The notes under the pieces were generated by a model, which saw only the letters and a program-made list of their open reading frames with translations, searched no databases and was not told the DNA's origin. From positions 1-8,525 of the forward strand of contig DAOUMU010000463.1 in the NCBI GenBank assembly GCA_034409055.1: a DNA stretch of 8,525 nucleotides. The letters run 5' to 3'. This DNA is from DAOUMU01 sp034409055. Its GTDB lineage: Bacteria; Chloroflexota; Anaerolineae; 4572-78; J111. The translations under genes and the position numbers were made by a program. Shown piece after piece: positions 7,362-8,525 of the stretch (positions within the stretch are counted from its first letter, which is position 1; each line of letters starts with the position of its first letter).

Positions 7362-8036
7362 ATGAATACCCCAAAAGCAACTGTTTTGATTGTAGATGAC
7401 AACCCGACCAATTTAGACCTGCTCTTTGACAGTTTGAGCCAGGCTAACTTTAAGGTATTGATTGCCAAAGATGGCCAAAACGCTATCCGCCAGGCGACTC
7501 TGGCCCAACCTGACGCAATTTTGCTGGACATTGTCATGCCCGGCCTGGATGGCCTTGAAACGTGCCGTCGCTTGAAAGATAGGACCGAAACCAACGATAT
7601 TCCCGTTATCTTTCTGACGGCTTTGACCGATACCATCGATAAGGTGGGGGGATTTAAAGCGGGCGCGGTAGACTATATTACCAAGCCTTTTCAGCAAGCA
7701 GAGGTCCTGGCCCGGCTGGAAACTCATCTCACGATCCGGAGCTTGCAAAAGAGCCTTCAGGAAAAAAATGAGCGGCTGGAACAGGAAATCAATGAACGTA
7801 AGCGAGTTGAAGAGGAACGCGAGAGGTTGATTGTCGAACTGCAAGAAGCGCTGGCCCAGATCAAAACCTTGAAAGGCATATTGCCCATTTGCGCGCATTG
7901 CAAAAAAATCCGTAATGACGAGGACTATTGGCAGCAAATTGAAGTTTATGTTAGAGATCATTCAGAAGCCAAGTTTAGCCATAGTATTTGCCCTGATTGT
8001 ATGAAAAAGTTTTATCCAGATTATTATGAAGGCTGA
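7362..8036 (+). CDS. Response regulator with coiled coil and C-terminal Cys4 module
   Basis: A 224-residue response regulator (227 if it starts at ATG 7353). The receiver occupies about residues 4-120, with VDDNPTN at the acid pocket, phosphoacceptor D56 in LLDIVMPG and K108 in DYITKPF. A charged coiled coil follows (about 123-168). The end is a compact module with ICAHC (C177, C180) and ICPDC (C210, C213), spacing C-x2-C-x29-C-x2-C, suggestive of a metal site. From memory, the same module (PICxxCKKIR, YW, SHxICPxC) ends many receiver and PAS proteins; its biochemical role is not known to me. The receiver and coiled coil closely resemble the N-terminus of the preceding kinase. There is no HTH, GGDEF or HD-GYP output. 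In context it is the likely exit point, or a phosphate sink, of the cassette. Confidence 0.92.
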   Translation: MNTPKATVLIVDDNPTNLDLLFDSLSQANFKVLIAKDGQNAIRQATLAQPDAILLDIVMPGLDGLETCRRLKDRTETNDIPVIFLTALTDTIDKVGGFKAGAVDYITKPFQQAEVLARLETHLTIRSLQKSLQEKNERLEQEINERKRVEEERERLIVELQEALAQIKTLKGILPICAHCKKIRNDEDYWQQIEVYVRDHSEAKFSHSICPDCMKKFYPDYYEG

Positions 8037-8243
8037 TGTATAGATCTGTCCCCAGAGGAAGCATTGCAACTCTGGCAAAGCCATCGTGCAGTCGAGATTT
8101 TGATAAAGGCAAAGGACCCCAAACGGCTCAGCGCTACCAAGAAGCTACTGGCTGCACCACCAAATCGGGACACGCTGCTGGCTAATCAAACTCTGGCCGA
8201 TGTTCGGGCCTTGTTCCAACCGGCGCTTGAGGAATCTGTATGA
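8037..8243 (+). pseudogene. Unidentified ORF fragment, start lost or frameshifted
   Basis: An open stretch of 68 codons ending at TGA 8241-8243, with no ATG. It reads like an ordinary helical protein (LSPEEALQLWQ, then AVEILIKAKD, LSATKKLLAAPP, TLADVRALFQPALEE), unlike the other frames. It lies in the same frame as the response regulator, directly after its stop. ATG 8036 overlaps that stop as TGATG and reads Met-Tyr; skipping one base at 8042 would join it to DLSPEEAL, giving a plausible coupled start. TTG 8064, preceded by GAGGAA, is an alternative start. I do not recognise the family. It may be a decayed gene, a short real gene with an unusual start, or a gene broken by a sequence indel. 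Confidence 0.45.
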
Positions 8244-8352
8244 ATGTTGTTGAGCCAGGTGAGTTTGTATTACGCCGTAAAAAGTGGGCGATGAATTTTT
8301 GTTGGCCGCTGATATAGCTTTAAAGAAAAAGATTTTGACTTTGGCAGAGTAA
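8240..8352 (+). pseudogene. Small ORF with apparent frameshift in an A-run
   Basis: ATG 8240 overlaps the previous stop as ATGA and reads MNVVEPGEFVLRRKK, then runs out of protein-like sequence and stops at TAG 8318-8320. Another frame from 8284 continues sensibly as VGDEFLLAADIALKKK and ends at TAA 8350-8352. Adding one A to the A5 run at 8279-8283 fuses the two into a 37-residue peptide. This suggests either a one-base deletion in a homopolymer or a sequence error. The ATGA overlap implies the two fragments were once translationally coupled. Family not recognised; very short, so it may be the remnant of a longer gene. Confidence 0.4.
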
Positions 8353-8420
8353 AATAATTTGAGTTATACCACATCTTGTATCTGTCACAATTATGACGCC
8401 CTGACTGTCTAGTTATCACC
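8353..8420. other. Non-coding AT-rich gap
   Basis: I see no ORF, convincing promoter or hairpin-plus-T terminator here. It separates the + strand fragments from the minus-strand frame. Together with 8037-8352 this means no clear rho-independent terminator follows the signalling operon within the window. Confidence 0.5.
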
Positions 8421-8428
8421 TTAAGGTG
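8417..8428. repeat. 12-base perfect palindrome
   Basis: CACCTTAAGGTG is fully self-complementary and spans the stop codon of the minus-strand frame. A nine-base direct repeat, GCCCTGACT, occurs on either side at 8398-8406 and 8440-8448. There is no adjacent T-run, so it is not a standard terminator; it could be a protein-binding site or chance. Confidence 0.4.
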
Positions 8429-8525
8429 GAGATAGGCCAGCCCTGACTGAGAGTTCAGCCCGACGAGCAGCGTGCTGGTTGACTAAGCTGCGCATCGTGG
8501 CCAGTGGGTCACGGTGAAGACGGTA
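8421..8525 (-). CDS. Possible C-terminal end of a convergent gene, cut by the window edge
   Basis: Reading the minus strand from 8525 gives 34 open codons to TAA (8423-8421). They include RDPLATMRSLVNQHAARRAE and end LSVRAGLSPP. The residue mix (Arg, Ala and Leu rich, amphipathic) looks like a genuine protein end, and its base composition differs from the AT-rich gap beside it. The style recalls the C-terminus of some transposases, but that is only an impression. The other minus frame across most of this stretch is stopped. The length is too short to be sure that it is coding. Confidence 0.35.
   Translation of the reverse strand, partial: YRLHRDPLATMRSLVNQHAARRAELSVRAGLSPP

Noticed and set aside
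7413..7961. A 182-codon minus-strand ORF opposite the response regulator
   Set aside because: The + strand frame has a complete receiver and Cys motifs; the minus frame is a shadow with no known features.
8036..8190. The frame from ATG 8036 (MYRSVPRGS...) as a real gene
   Set aside because: Its composition is not protein-like and it stops after about 50 codons; the neighbouring frame over the same bases is much more convincing.
8353..8525. Structured RNA (tRNA, group II intron or retron RNA) near the right edge
   Set aside because: I could not fold a cloverleaf or find intron boundary and domain V motifs; a minus-strand coding reading explains much of it better.

Overview
The window carries a compact bacterial two-component signalling cassette on the + strand, followed by a short run of apparent gene remnants. 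G+C content is mixed. The architectures (a ligand-sensing propeller fused to a hybrid histidine kinase, and multi-PAS hybrid kinases with a CheY-like domain at both ends) are common in environmental bacteria such as Chloroflexota, filamentous Cyanobacteria and Bacteroidota. Gene style makes Chloroflexota the best guess, but nothing here fixes the phylum.

Layout. Positions 29-3752 hold a membrane hybrid sensor kinase: (signal peptide)-12 Reg_prop propeller repeats-Y_Y_Y domain-one transmembrane helix-HisKA-HATPase-receiver-helical tail. Its signal peptide is readable only in another frame, starting at ATG 29, so the 5' end carries an apparent one-base frameshift. Positions 3754-7356 hold a predicted cytoplasmic hybrid kinase: receiver-coiled coil-four PAS domains-HisKA-HATPase-receiver-helical tail. 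It starts one base after the first gene's stop, with its Shine-Dalgarno inside that gene. Positions 7362-8036 (possibly from 7353) hold a small response regulator with a C-terminal CxxC...CxxC module, overlapping or abutting the second gene. The three genes are almost certainly one operon.

Logic. The propeller kinase would sense an extracytoplasmic ligand. The PAS hybrid kinase has an N-terminal receiver that could accept phosphate from it and four PAS domains that could add cytoplasmic signals. The small regulator could be the exit point. No DNA-binding domain, diguanylate cyclase or other standard output occurs in any of the three, so the output is unknown.

Unusual points are the frameshifted signal peptide, two in-frame low-complexity insertions inside the ATPase domain of the second kinase (one built of small direct and inverted repeats), DNA-level similarity of the linkers between PAS domains with an AT-rich third PAS, and an HPt-like tail. 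The last ~490 bases hold two overlapping ORF fragments (8037-8352) that read like protein but need indels to make a gene, and a short minus-strand frame entering from the right edge (8525-8421) that looks like the end of a convergent gene.
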